A stretch of DNA of 46,669 nt, taken from positions 1 to 46,669 of the forward strand of contig LSAX01000014.1 of the NCBI GenBank assembly GCA_001557505.1, written 5' to 3'. The notes beneath the pieces are model-generated. The model saw nothing but the letters and a program-made list of their open reading frames with translations. It made no database searches and had not been told where the DNA came from. Both the position numbers and the translations under genes were made by a program. Shown here piece by piece: positions 1 through 12,020 of the stretch; within the stretch, counting starts at the first letter, position 1, and each line of letters begins with the position of its first letter. Origin of the DNA: Reticulascus tulasneorum (lineage: Eukaryota > Ascomycota > Sordariomycetes > Glomerellales > Reticulascaceae).

Positions 1-658
1 TTATATGCTATTAGCTTTAGGTATATCAAGTAATCTACTCAAGCTTTTATATTTTATATTACACATACTCTATAAGTAATTTAAATGCTTTTATTATATT
101 AATAGCAATAGGATTTTCTTTTTACAATTATGTAAGTAATAATAAAGAACATGAAGAGCTTATGGATAAAGATAATTCTCCTGTACAATTAGTTAATCAA
201 TTAAAAGGATATTTTTATATAAATCCTTTATTAGCTTTAAGTTTAGCCATAACAATTTTTTCTTTTATGGGTATACCCTCTTGTAGGATTTTTTGGAAAA
301 CAAATGGTATTAAGTGCAGCTTTAGATAAAGGATATATATTTATATCTTTAGTTGCTATTCTTACTAGTGTTATAGGTGAGTATATTATTTAACTATAAT
401 AAGAGAAATTTTTTTTTATTCACTGAGTACAAAATCAATCCTTTATTAGAAAAGTTAAATATGTATGCGAATGTCATATAGAATTAAAAAATAAAACATT
501 CTAGATGTTAATAAGGTAAAAATTAAACAATAACATAATAAATCTAGCCTATGGCTTTACAATTTCTGTTATTACTTTAATAATATTACTATTTATATTT
601 ATAAAAAAGAATGATTAAGTATGGTACCATATTGGTACAAATTTTATTTAATTATTAA
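1..658 (+). pseudogene. nad2: nad2 3' fragment, error-rich extra copy
   Basis: This matches the last 40 percent of nad2, from about position 6935 of the intact plus-strand copy, but it carries many one- and two-base deletions and cannot be translated through. Examples are a lost base pair in the Pro-Pro-Leu stretch near 280 and a missing base near 378. It begins at the contig edge, so the 5' part is absent. The scattered single-base losses look like uncorrected long-read errors rather than natural decay. It abuts the nad3 copy just as in the intact arrangement. Confidence 0.85.
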
Positions 659-1070
659 ATGAGTAGTATGACTTTTTTTTTATATTCGTATTTATATTAA
701 CTTTAGTATTTTTATTACTTAATTTTATATTTGCACCGTAATCCTTATCAAGAAAATATAGTATATTTGAATGCGGATTTCATAGTTTTTTAGGTCAAAA
801 TAGAACTCAATTTGTATAAATTTTTATTTTTGCTTTAATTTATTTATTATTAGATTTAGAAATTCTTGTTATATATCCTTTTGGAGTAAGCGAATACGAA
901 AATGGAATATAGGACTATTAATCGTACTATATTTATTGGGATTATTACTGTAGGATTTGTATTTGAATTAGGTAAAAATGCTTTAAAATAGATAGTCGTC
1001 AATCTATAGTAAATTTTTTAAGTCTAATTCATTTGTAAAAATTTTTCAAAAAAGTTTTTTAACTAAATAA
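659..1070 (+). pseudogene. nad3: nad3, error-rich extra copy
   Basis: A copy of nad3 (intact at 16957-17382 and 7611-8036) shortened from 426 to about 412 nt by scattered single-base deletions that break the frame. The start ATG and stop TAA are recognisable. It is best read as low-quality duplicate sequence, not a second functional gene. Confidence 0.85.
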
Positions 1071-1211
1071 AATATCTTTTACCTAAATACTTTTATGTAT
1101 ACTGATTTATGGATTTATTTCTAATAACAAATTATGACCTAATTCTAAATAATAAAAGTTATATTATTTCTTTGTTAAATAAAATTAAACATATTAAACA
1201 AGTCTTAAGAT

Positions 1212-1434
1212 ATGATACAAGCTGCAAGAATAATTGGGACAGGTTTTAGCTACAAGGTTTAATAGGAGCTGGAGTAGGAATAGGTGGTATTTTGGAGCTT
1301 TAATTTTAGGTGTAGCTAGAAATCCTTCAATGAGAGGTCAATTATTCTCATATGCTATATTAGGATTTGCTTTCTCAGAAGCTACAGGTTTATTTGCTTT
1401 AATGATGGCTTTCTTATTACTATATGTAGCTTAA
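1212..1434 (+). pseudogene. atp9: atp9, error-rich extra copy
   Basis: A third copy of atp9. The C-terminal two thirds is identical to the intact gene, but the first 30 codons carry indels (near 1247-1290) that shift the frame. Length is 223 nt against 225 in the intact gene. Same interpretation as its neighbours. Confidence 0.85.
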
Positions 1435-1782
1435 TTTATTTTAAATTATTAAAATAATTTTTCTTTTAATAAAAAGGGGATAAAATTTCCCTTTTTATAA
1501 GTATTTAATACTTTATATTAATAACTGAATGAATAATGAATGAATAAATGAAGAAATAAAAAAAAGACACTTAATTAATATTCCTTATTTGATAGTAATA
1601 AATTCTTTATAAAAAGAATAAAACTGAATCAAACGGGTTCGGACGACAATTTCCGGTGGAAACAGATGAACTTACAATTAACTTATCATTGCTATTATCA
1701 AAAATAATTTTAATTCCTTTATTCTATAATAAATATAATAATAAGATAGGACTATTACGTGTATAAATATATATAAGATATT

Positions 1783-2529
1783 ATGAATATAATTTTAAAA
1801 AGTTTACTTTCACATTTAGACGCACCAACTCCTTGAGGTATATATTTTCAAGATAGTGCTACTCCTCAAATGGAAGGATTAGTAGAATTGCATGATAATA
1901 TTATGTATTATTTAGTATTAGTTTTGTTTGCAGTAGGATGAATTTTATTTTCTCTAGTAAGATATTACGTTGAAAAAAATCACCTATCTCACATAAATAT
2001 TTAAATCATGGTACTTTAATAGAGTTAATTTGAACAATAACTCCTGCAATTATATTAATACTGATTGCCTTTCCTCATTTAAACTATTATATTTAATGGA
2101 TGAAGTTAATGATCCTTCTATGAGTATTTCAGTAGAGGGTCATCAATGATATTGAAGTTATCAATATCCAGATTTCATAGATTCTAATGAAGAATTTATA
2201 GAATTTGATTCTTACATAGTACCTGAATCTGATTTAGAAGAAGGTACATTAAGAATGTTAGAGGTTGATAATAGAGTTATTTTACCTGAGGAAACACATA
2301 TTAGATTTGTTATAATCCGGAGATGTTATACATTCTTATGCCTCTCCTTCTTTAGGTATAAAATGTGATGCTTATCCTGGTAGATTAAATCAAGTATCAG
2401 CTTTTATCAATAGAGAAGGAGTATTTTATGGACAATGTTCTGAAATATGTGGAATATTACATTCTTATGCCAATTGTAATAGAATCAGTTAAATTAGAAA
2501 GTTTTTTGCAATGACTTTTGTCACAATAG
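1783..2529 (+). pseudogene. cox2: cox2, error-rich extra copy
   Basis: A cox2 copy from ATG to TAG, with long stretches identical to the intact gene at 15474-16226 but several indels (for example near 1980, 2080, 2312 and 2466). The nested palindrome that follows cox2 in the main copy is also present here, at about 2530-2630. Confidence 0.85.
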
Positions 2530-2799
2530 CGGGAGATAGAAAGAAAAACTACTCTCTTATGTGAATTTCTTTCATATAAGTGAAATTTCAATATTGAAAT
2601 TTCACGTTATTGTGACAAAATTTCACTACTCTAATTGATTTCTAAACTTAAATTTATTTTGATATAAATTATATGAAAATTTTATGATAGAATTATAGTT
2701 TTGTTTTTAATATTAGGCGGTATTATATTAGAATCCTTATTTTAAGTAAAATTTGCTTTATTCTTGCTTTCTTTTTTTTTTTACATTAGAAATATTTAT

Positions 2800-3400
2800 A
2801 TGATTTATTTTTCAACCAAATTTCGAAATAATTACCCTAAGATTTATAATATAATTTTTGGGGTAATAAATGTTCTGTTAATCCTTAGCTTAGTCTTAGT
2901 AATTTTTTATATTATATACGGTTTATTTATTTTTTTTTCAAAATTATTCATGAATCCTATTGATCAAGGTCCCTCTTCTGGGGGTCAGCCTTCTGGAGGT
3001 CAATACCCAGGAGGTCAACCTTCAGGTGGAGGTCCAGATGGTTCATCTGTAGCTGCGGCTGGTGTATCTTCAACTGATTCACCCTCGCCTCGTAACAGGT
3101 CACCTCGTAGAGGTTTACGAGTAGAACAATTAATAACTAAAACACCTTTTAGGGAGATGAATCCTTCAGAATGTGCAAGTTACTTAGAAAAAACTATTCA
3201 GATATATCTGAATATAGACAATTAAGGATAAGGGAAACACGTGCAGATTTAATTGCATTGAAAAATAGATTAAAAATTTACTAGGGAAGATATAACATTT
3301 CGTATATTAAAGGAAAAATAAATTTCTTTTTGATAAAAAACTTCATAATAGATAGAAGAATTGATAATGTAATTTTTTATCTTTATTAAAAAAAGATAAA
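2800..3400 (+). pseudogene. Extra copy of the Gly/Pro-rich orf downstream of cox2
   Basis: A copy of the unknown ORF at 14617-15202. The first 400 nt are clean and read continuously from the ATG at 2800 through a hydrophobic segment into the Gly/Pro/Ser-rich linker. This copy has three A's (about 2818-2820) where the main copy has four, and only the three-A form puts this ATG in frame. A missing A near 3190 and later deletions destroy the 3' end. Confidence 0.7.
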
Positions 3401-3484
3401 TTTTACTAAAAATTTTTTTAACTAAAAGTTTTAGTTCTAATTTTTTTATAGTAAAGAATTTTTTTTACTAATAATTTACAACTT

Positions 3485-3560
3485 TTAAGGTTTTGATTAA
3501 AGGTAATATTCTTATATGGTAAAGAATGACGCTAGATGTCAGGTTAAAAGTTCAAATTTA
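3485..3560 (+). pseudogene. trnR(acg), error-rich extra copy
   Basis: A degraded copy of trnR(acg) at 14393-14465. The D-arm, anticodon arm and T-arm sequences can still be aligned, but with deletions, including part of the anticodon loop. Confidence 0.6.
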
Positions 3561-3679
3561 CTATAAACTTATAATATTAGTAGAAATACATAAATAATAA
3601 CAATTAGGTTAAAATATACCTTTCGAGATAAGTTACCTACATTAATCTCGAATAATTTGAAAATAAAATAAATATAAAT

Positions 3680-3905
3680 ATGATGTTTACGACTTTTTTT
3701 AAAAATTTTAGCTTTCGTAAATAGAAAAAATCTAATATTAATGTTATTTCTAGAAATAATGCTATTATCTTAAAATCAATATTGGTAAAAAAATTGATTT
3801 AGGAATATCTTAATGCTATATACATGTAGTTAAGGTGCGAATCCGAAAGGCTAGGTATTCATGCTTTTTAAGATTAAGAGCTGTATCTAATAGAACAAAA
3901 TAATG
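3680..3905 (+). pseudogene. nad4L: nad4L, error-rich extra copy
   Basis: Aligns to nad4L (14003-14272) over its whole length but is about 45 nt shorter through scattered deletions, so no reading frame survives. It runs directly into the nad5 copy, as in the intact arrangement. Confidence 0.7.
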
Positions 3906-4700
3906 TAATAATATAATACATTTACCTTTATTAGGATCTATAGTTTCTGTTATATTATAAAGTTGGCTAAACGATTTTAGATTATAAGTATAATAATTAA
4001 ACTGAATTCCTTTATTATTTTAATATTTTAAAATAATCCTTATTTCATTGATTTAAGATTAAATAGTGAACTCATTTAATATAGTTTAGGGAAGTTTTTA
4101 AGACAGTTTAACAGTTTTATGCTAATTGTGTCTAAAATTAGTTTTTAGTTAATTATAATATGGTTAAATGAGTAGGATTCATAATAAAGATGTTTAGTTA
4201 TTTAAGTTGTTTACTTTTTGATGATTATACTTGTGCAATAATTACTATTAATTTTTTGAGAAGGGGTGGGTTTGTTCAACCTTTTAGTAAGTTTTTATTA
4301 CAAGAATGCGGCAAAAAAGATCTATGGCTTTTTTCTAATAGAGTAGGTGTTGTCTTTTAACTATAGGTATTTTGCTATATTATGACTTTAAATTTAAGAT
4401 TAACTATAAATTTTCATTGACTGTTATATTAATGAAAATATGTTACGATAATGCGTTTAACATAGGTGCATGGCTAAAATTCTCAAGTATTCTTTATGTA
4501 TTGTTAAATGGCTATAAGGTCCTACACCAAATCTTTAATTATGCAATGGTTAATCTATGTATTTATTGATTCATCTCCTTTAATTGAATATAGTTCACAC
4601 TATTATTAATACTTTATGATTAGAAAATTAGATATTTACCTATAGGTTTATTAAAAAGAATAAAAAAAATAAATCTTATTCGATTTTGTAAAAATAGATA
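3903..4700 (+). pseudogene. nad5: nad5 5' part, error-rich extra copy
   Basis: Aligns to the 5' 900-odd nt of nad5 (about 14003 down to 13085). The best-preserved blocks are near 4040-4110, 4190-4290 and 4530-4620. There are many indels and no usable frame. It ends where sequence resembling rps3 begins. Confidence 0.75.
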
Positions 4701-4734
4701 TTATCAAATTTATCTTCTTATAATATAGTATTAA

Positions 4735-5240
4735 TTACATTTAATAAAATGATTTTAAAATTATTTTTTTATATACTTTATTCATGTTATAGAGAAATTG
4801 ATTAAAAAAATGGATATATTAATACCTTTTTATTTAAGAAGATTTATTATAAAATAGCAAAACATTAATTTATTAAATTACTTTATATACTATGAATATA
4901 GGAAAAAAACTTTTACAAAAAAAATATACATACTATTCTGTATATTTAAGAAGTGAAGTATAAATTCTATATTCTTCATTTATACTTAGAAAAAATTGTT
5001 AATTAACTATTTTGATTTATCTTTAAAGGAATTTTAATTTTTATAAAAGTTTATGAAGATAAGAAAAAACTTTTTTTATATAAATATTTTTTCTATAGCA
5101 TTTTAAAAAGGTAAATTTATATTTAAGATTTTTTAGACAATATATTTATATTCATGAAAAGCTAAGTAAAGAGTATATCAATTAAATTACTTTTTAAATA
5201 AATTTAAATTTGAAGAAACTTATTTAAATTTTAAATTAAA
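4735..5240 (+). pseudogene. rps3: rps3-derived segment inside a nad5 copy
   Basis: This stretch aligns to the 5'-central part of rps3 (about 22590 down to 22015 on the minus strand), not to nad5. The blocks near 4880-4965 and 5165-5225 are almost identical to rps3. It sits between the 5' and 3' parts of a nad5 copy, replacing about 700 nt of nad5. Nowhere else in the window are these sequences adjacent, so it is a chimera: most likely a consensus or assembly error, possibly a recombination product. Confidence 0.75.
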
Positions 5241-5582
5241 ACTAAATTTATTTTTATTTTTTAATCAAAAACTTGAATTTATTTATAATAAATTTAATTG
5301 TACATCTTATTTTAGAAAGGAGGTCAAGTACTAAAATTTTATTAAATATTATAGGACTAACTATCCTCTTTGAATTGAGTAAAAAAGCTATTCATATTAT
5401 ATAAGTAAAATTATTTCTGGTATTAAATATCTTATAGTTAAAATTTATCTTATAGATAATTTTAATAGATTTATTAAAGGATATGGTTTTAAAAATGTAC
5501 TGAAAGAGTACTTAAATATAATCTGTTTTTTATTTTTTTTCTATTTTTATATATTTTTATTAATTTAAAATTTGAAAAGTAA
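5240..5582 (+). pseudogene. nad5: nad5 3' part, error-rich extra copy
   Basis: Aligns to the last 370 nt of nad5 (about 12370 down to 12021), including the terminal Lys codon and TAA, with many indels. Downstream (5583 to about 5800) is an error-rich copy of the nad5-cob spacer. Confidence 0.75.
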
Positions 5583-5927
5583 AATTAAATTTTTATACTT
5601 ATAGATCTAATAAATATATGTATATTATTACCATAAAATAATTAGTTAAATAATGAACATAGTAATATTAATCAATTAAAATTATTAAGTGATTTCGAAC
5701 ATCAAATATAAATAAAAACATAAATAAAAATAAGACTTTAGTTATGGTTAAAATTAGTATAATATATATTTAGTTATAATTTGTACTAATTTATATACTT
5801 AATTTTAAGAAGCTAATTGGTAGAATACAAGTCTATCAAAGAACAGGTTCGATGATTCATTGGAATTAATCAATTTCACGAGTAACAAATATTTTTCTAA
5901 TATTTAGTAAGTTATATATATATATAA
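5583..5927 (+). other. Degraded nad5-cob spacer joined to tRNA-cluster debris
   Basis: From 5583 to about 5800 the sequence follows the spacer between nad5 and cob. From about 5860 it follows the trnM/nad2 boundary of the main copy. Between them (5815-5880) are tRNA-like pieces with a D-loop and a T-loop motif but no foldable tRNA. This is a join between two parts of the genome that are not neighbours in the main copy. Confidence 0.6.
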
Positions 5928-7610
5928 ATGATTATGATTTTAATTCTATTTTTATTACTTTCTAATGCCGTCACTTTAAGACGAGATATAGCTATACTTT
6001 TTAATAGAGTAGCTTTATTAGCTTTAGTATATTGTATTTTACAAGATACAATGAGTTTATCTATTATAAGTAAAGGTATAGGGTTACACGGGGGTTTACT
6101 TCATGTAACTAATATTACACAAATCTTTCATATATTTATTTTCTTAATAAGTATATTAATTATACAATTAACAAGTTTTTATCCTAGAAAAATCTGAGTA
6201 TCAAAATTTGCTTCTTTAAAAAATCTCTTATTTAAACAATTTGTTTTAAATTCTAAAATAAATAATATAAATAAGGCAGGTGAACATTTAAAAATTATCG
6301 AATATCCTTTAATTCTATTATTTATTCTTTTAGGTGCAGTTTTTTTAATATCAAGTAATGATTTAGTTTCTATTTTTCTTTCAATAGAATTACAAAGTTA
6401 TGGTTTATATATACTAAGTACTATATATAGAAATTCTGAATTATCTACAACTGGGGGTTTAATTTATTTTTTGTTAGGAGGCCTAAGTTCATGTTTTATT
6501 TTACTAGGTACTAGTTTATTATATACTAATTCAGGTACTACTAATTTAGATGGTTTATATGTAATTAATAGTATAAGTGATTTTAATGATATGACTTACT
6601 GATATAAACCTTATTATATTAATTTTTCTTTATTAATATTTAGTATAGGATTTTTATTTAAGATTAGTGCAGCTCCATTTCATTTTTGATCTCCTGATGT
6701 TTATGATGCTATACCAACTATTGTAACAACATTTGTAGCTATAATTGCTAAAATTTCAATTTTAATATTTTTATTAGAATTAGTTTATTATACAAGTAAT
6801 AACTTCTCAGATTTAAATTGAACCTTTAGTTTAATAATAAGTTCTTTATTATCATTAATTGTAGGTACAATAGTAGGTTTAACACAATTTAGAATAAAAA
6901 GATTATTTGCTTATAGTACTATTTCCCATGTTGGTTATATGCTATTAGCTTTAGGTATATCAAGTATAGAATCTACTCAAGCTTTTATATTTTATATTAC
7001 ACAATACTCTATAAGTAATTTAAATGCTTTTATTATATTAATAGCAATAGGATTTTCTTTTTACAATTATGTAAGTAATAATAAAGAACATGAAGAGCTT
7101 ATGGATAAAGATAATTCTCCTGTACAATTAGTTAATCAATTAAAAGGATATTTTTATATAAATCCTTTATTAGCTTTAAGTTTAGCCATAACAATTTTTT
7201 CTTTTATGGGTATACCCCCTCTTGTAGGATTTTTTGGAAAACAAATGGTATTAAGTGCAGCTTTAGATAAAGGATATATATTTATATCTTTAGTTGCTAT
7301 TCTTACTAGTGTTATAGGTGGAGTATATTATTTAACTATAATAAGAGAAATTTTTTTTTATTCACCTGAGTACAAAATCAATCCTTTATTAGAAAAGTTA
7401 AATATGTATGCGAATGTCCATATAGAATTAAAAAATAAAACATATCTAGATGTTAATAAGGTAAAAATTAAACATAATAACATAATAATATCTAGCCCTA
7501 TGGCTTTTACAATTTCTGTTATTACTTTAATAATATTACTATTTATATTTATAAATAAAGAATGATTAAGTATGGGTACCATATTGGTACAAATTTTATT
7601 TAATTATTAA
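5928..7610 (+). CDS. nad2: NADH dehydrogenase subunit 2, inverted second copy
   Basis: An intact 560-codon nad2 (code 4), the reverse complement of the minus-strand gene at 17383-19065; the coordinates mirror exactly (sum 24,993). In-frame UGA codons, for example at 6195 and 7563, read as Trp. The stop TAA abuts the nad3 ATG. The product would be the ND2 proton-channel subunit of complex I. Because this copy lies in a redundant inverted arm of the contig, it is probably not a second gene in the organism; the clean sequence suggests it was well polished. Confidence 0.85.
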
Positions 7611-8036
7611 ATGAGTAGTATGACTTTTTTTTTTATATTCGTATTTATATTAACTTTAGTATTTTTATTACTTAATTTTATATTTGCACCGCATAATCCT
7701 TATCAAGAAAAATATAGTATATTTGAATGCGGATTTCATAGTTTTTTAGGTCAAAATAGAACTCAATTTGGTATAAAATTTTTTATTTTTGCTTTAATTT
7801 ATTTATTATTAGATTTAGAAATTCTTGTTATATATCCTTTTGGAGTAAGCGAATACGAAAATGGAATATATGGACTATTAATCGTACTTATATTTATTGG
7901 GATTATTACTGTAGGATTTGTATTTGAATTAGGTAAAAATGCTTTAAAAATAGATAGTCGTCAATCTATAGTAAAATTTTTTAAGTCTAATTCATTTGTA
8001 AAAACTTTTTCACAAAACAGTTTTTTAACTAAATAA
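7611..8036 (+). CDS. nad3: NADH dehydrogenase subunit 3, inverted second copy
   Basis: An intact 141-aa ND3 identical to the minus-strand copy at 16957-17382. It starts on the base after the nad2 stop. It belongs to the redundant inverted arm. Confidence 0.85.
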   Translation: MSSMTFFFIFVFILTLVFLLLNFIFAPHNPYQEKYSIFECGFHSFLGQNRTQFGIKFFIFALIYLLLDLEILVIYPFGVSEYENGIYGLLIVLIFIGIITVGFVFELGKNALKIDSRQSIVKFFKSNSFVKTFSQNSFLTK

Positions 8037-8180
8037 AAATATCTTTTACCTAAAAATACTTTTATGTATACTGATTTATGGATTTATTTTCTAAATAACA
8101 AATTATGACCTAATTCTAAATAATAAAAGTTATATTATTTCTTTGTTAAATAAAATTAAACATATTAAACAAAGTCTTAA

Positions 8181-8408
<228 letters not shown>

Positions 8409-8603
8409 TTTATTTTAAAATTATTAAAATAATTTTTCTTTTAATAAAAAGGGGATAAAATTTCCCTTTTTATAAAGTATTTAATACTTTATATTAATAA
8501 CTGAATGAATAACTGAATGAATAAATGAAAGAAATAAAAAAAAGACACTTAATTAATATTCCTTATTTGATAGTAATAAAATTCTTTATAAAAAGAATAA
8601 AAC

Positions 8604-8675
8604 TGAATCAAACCGGGTTCGGACCGACAATTATCCGGTGGAAACAGATGAACTTACCAATTAACTTATCATTGC
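8604..8675 (-). pseudogene. trnG-like pseudogene, copy in the inverted arm
   Basis: The mirror image of the decayed trnG(ucc) copy at 16318-16389. As there, it runs opposite to the surrounding genes. Confidence 0.6.
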
Positions 8676-8766
8676 TATTATCAAAAATAATTTTAATTCC
8701 TTTATTCTATAATAAATATAATAATAAGATAGGACTATTACGTGTATAAATATATAATAAGATATT

Positions 8767-9509
8767 ATGAATATAATTTTAAAAAGTTTACTTTCACATT
8801 TAGACGCACCAACTCCTTGAGGTATATATTTTCAAGATAGTGCTACTCCTCAAATGGAAGGATTAGTAGAATTGCATGATAATATTATGTATTATTTAGT
8901 ATTAGTTTTGTTTGCAGTAGGATGAATTTTATTTTCTCTAGTAAGATATTACGTTGAAAAAAAATCACCTATCTCACATAAATATTTAAATCATGGTACT
9001 TTAATAGAGTTAATTTGAACAATAACTCCTGCAATTATATTAATACTGATTGCCTTTCCCTCATTTAAACTATTATATTTAATGGATGAAGTTAATGATC
9101 CTTCTATGAGTATTTCAGTAGAGGGTCATCAATGATATTGAAGTTATCAATATCCAGATTTCATAGATTCTAATGAAGAATTTATAGAATTTGATTCTTA
9201 CATAGTACCTGAATCTGATTTAGAAGAAGGTACATTAAGAATGTTAGAGGTTGATAATAGAGTTATTTTTACCTGAGGAAACACATATTAGATTTGTTAT
9301 AACATCCGGAGATGTTATACATTCTTATGCCTCTCCTTCTTTAGGTATAAAATGTGATGCTTATCCTGGTAGATTAAATCAAGTATCAGCTTTTATCAAT
9401 AGAGAAGGAGTATTTTATGGACAATGTTCTGAATATTGATATTAATTCTTCTATGAATTGTAATAAATCAGTTAATTAGAAGTTTTTTGCAATGACTTTT
9501 GTACAATAG
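8767..9509 (+). pseudogene. cox2: cox2, inverted second copy, frameshifted near 3' end
   Basis: Matches cox2 at 15474-16226 without visible difference for about 480 nt. An extra T in the run at about 9266-9270 then shifts the frame, and more bases are lost after about 9432. The loss of quality marks the approach to the chimeric junction near 9.73 kb. ND2-ND3-ATP9-COX2 order is kept. Confidence 0.8.
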
Positions 9510-9744
9510 CGGGAGAATATGTGTGAAATTTCAATATTGAAATTACGTTATTGTGCAAAATTTCACTACTCTAATTGATTTCTAAACTTAAATTTATTTT
9601 GATATAAATTATATGAAAAATTTTATATAGAATTATATTTTGTTTTAATATTAGGGTATTATATTAGATATCCTCTTATTTTAAGTAAAATTTGCTTTAT
9701 TCTTGCTTTCTTTTTTTTAATTAAACTTAGTAATTAATATTTTA
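9510..9744. other. Inverted junction of the contig
   Basis: Up to about 9720 the sequence is a degraded plus-strand copy of the region downstream of cox2, including part of its palindrome. From about 9745 it matches, in the minus-gene orientation, the orf of the cox1-cob spacer (about 42440-42650). The strand of all recognisable genes flips here. No gene is intact in this stretch. Confidence 0.75.
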
Positions 9745-10160
9745 TATTATATTTTTTTTATTTCTTAAGCAAAATCTATCGTAAATAAAGTCCTAAAGTT
9801 TAATTGAATATAGTAATTTTGGACCGCAGTATTAATATTCTTTTAATCTTACTTATTTCACTAATTTTGTGATAATATTTGTATACGGCTAGTCAATCAA
9901 ATTTATTGATTAATTAATTTACGATTAATTATCATCTTCTTCTTTATCGCTTCTTGACTCATTACTTGGTTGGCTAACCTCAGGTATATAATTTCATCAG
10001 TTAAGATCGATATAACACAATATGTATTCAATTAACAGGTACTTAAATCTGAATAGAATGATTAATACTGATAATAAATTAATATAGCATTATTCGAAGT
10101 TGTCGACTTAATCTATATTGTATGTAAATTTCTTGATATTTTCATGTTAAAATTTAAATT
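9745..10160 (-). pseudogene. Degraded copy of the cox1-cob spacer orf
   Basis: An indel-rich copy of the 224-codon ORF at 42293-42967. Short identical blocks (for example 9885-9990) alternate with deletions, and nothing is translatable. It is the left overlap of the circular map. Confidence 0.7.
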
Positions 10161-10360
10161 AAAATATTATCTTATCGGTGTGGAACATTATAAGTATTGA
10201 TATATGTATATGTAAAGTATTTCTTTTTATTACGATATATATATATAAATTTATCTTTTACTAAAAAGTGATATGGAACTGAATCGTTTGTAAAGACTTG
10301 TTTTTTTCTAAAGCTATTGTCCATAAAAGTTAAAAAGATTTTAACAGTAAAAGATAAGAT

Positions 10361-10432
10361 TATGGAGGAATCGAACTCTTACTAAAGATTTGCAGTCAAA
10401 GTGAGACCATCTACTTCATAATCTGTAATCTG
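10361..10432 (-). pseudogene. trnC(gca), error-containing overlap copy
   Basis: A copy of trnC at 43202-43270 with lost bases in the T-stem and D-arm. Sequence to its right becomes clean. Confidence 0.6.
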
Positions 10433-10534
10433 TATTTATTGAAAAAATAATTAAAACAAAATTATTTGAATATTTTTATTAAAAATAAAATTAGAATAAT
10501 GTTAGTATACCCAAGTATATCTAGAATAAAAATT

Positions 10535-11697
10535 CTACTTATTTTCTAAATTAACTAGATTAATAAGAACATTTTCATATAAACTTACTGCAGGTACTAT
10601 AATAACAAAATAACTAAAATATAAAGCTGTACTAATTTGCCCTAATTCTATAAATGGTGATTCAACATGTTTAGCCCCTAATTGCAATAATAATAAGAAA
10701 TTTGCAATAAATACTCAGAACATTGCTTTACTTAAAGGTCTAAACTGTAAACCTTTTGTTTTACCTAAATCTGAGACAGGTAAAATCAATATAATTAGTA
10801 TAGAACTAATCATAGCAATAACTCCTAATAATTTATTTGGTATAGATCTTAATATAGCATAAAAAGGTAAAAGATATCACTCAGGTACTATAGCAGGAGG
10901 TGTTTGCATAGGGTTAGCCATTATATAGTTATCGCTATCTCCTAAAACATTAGGCATAAAAAAGACAAATATACTTAAGAAGAAAATGAATGCAAAGACT
11001 GTAATTAAATCTTTAAATAAATAATAAGGAGCAAAAGGTAATCTATCGTAATTACCTGATATACCTAAAGGGTTACTTGATCCTGCAACATCGTGAAGAG
11101 CTATTAAATGCATTAGCACTAAAGCAGCTAATACAAAAGGCAATACAAAATGTAAAGCAAAAAATCTATTTAACGTTGCATTATTTACAGAAAAACCTCC
11201 TCATATAAACTCAACTATATCTTGACCAATTCAAGGTACAGCACTTATAAGATTAGTAATAACTGTTGCTCCTCATAATGACATTTGACCATATGGAAGA
11301 ACATAACCTAAAAATCCTGTTATTATCATAGCTAAAAATATTATTGTACCTAAAACTCAAACTAATGTTCTTGGAGCTCTATATGAACCATAATAAATAC
11401 CTCTTCCCATGTGTAAATAAACTAGAAAAAGAAAGCTGAAGCTGTGTTACTATGAAGGTACCGTATTAATCATCCATTATTTACATCCCGCATTATATGT
11501 TCTATAGAATTAAATGCTTCTAACACATTAGGGTTATAATGCATAGCTAAAGTAACTCCAGTTACAATTTGTATACCTAAACAAACTGCAAGTAAAGAAC
11601 CAAAATTTCAAAGATAACTTATATTACTGGGTTGTGATGCATCTATTAGATAAGAATTAACTAACTTTAATAAAGGGTGACTTTTAAATATTCTCAT
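10535..11697 (-). pseudogene. cob: Cytochrome b, overlap copy with one-base deletion
   Basis: The same gene as 43376-44539, but 1163 instead of 1164 nt. An A run near 11425-11429 has five A's where the other copy has six, which shifts the frame about 90 codons from the start. Everything else compared is identical, so this is very probably a homopolymer error in the left overlap of a circular map and not a real pseudogene. Downstream of the shift it encodes the full ISP/Qo-side C-terminal half of cytochrome b. Confidence 0.85.
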
Positions 11698-12020
11698 GGT
11701 ATATTAATTTGTGGAAAGATTTTATACTTATTTGTATACTATTGAGATTCTTAAATCAGATTAATAGAAAAATATATTAGAATATAATTAATTTTAGTAT
11801 AATGTACAAATAAGTATATAATTTAGTAAAATATAAACTATAATATATATATATAATTTTAAAAACAAAGTAGCTTATTTTTATTTTGTTTTTGATTGTC
11901 AGATATTTGATCATAACCATCACTAATATTTCTAGAGATTAATATATTTTTGCATTATTAACAATTATTTTATGGTAATAATTACCCAATTTATTAGACA
12001 ATTAAAAAAAAAGTTTAATT
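11698..12020. repeat. cob-nad5 spacer with 14-bp inverted repeat
   Basis: No gene is visible. The 14-nt arms at 11723-11736 and 11805-11818 are perfect reverse complements around a 68-nt AT-rich loop, so the transcript could form a long hairpin. The rest is simple AT-rich sequence. The same spacer recurs at 44540-44862. Confidence 0.6.
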
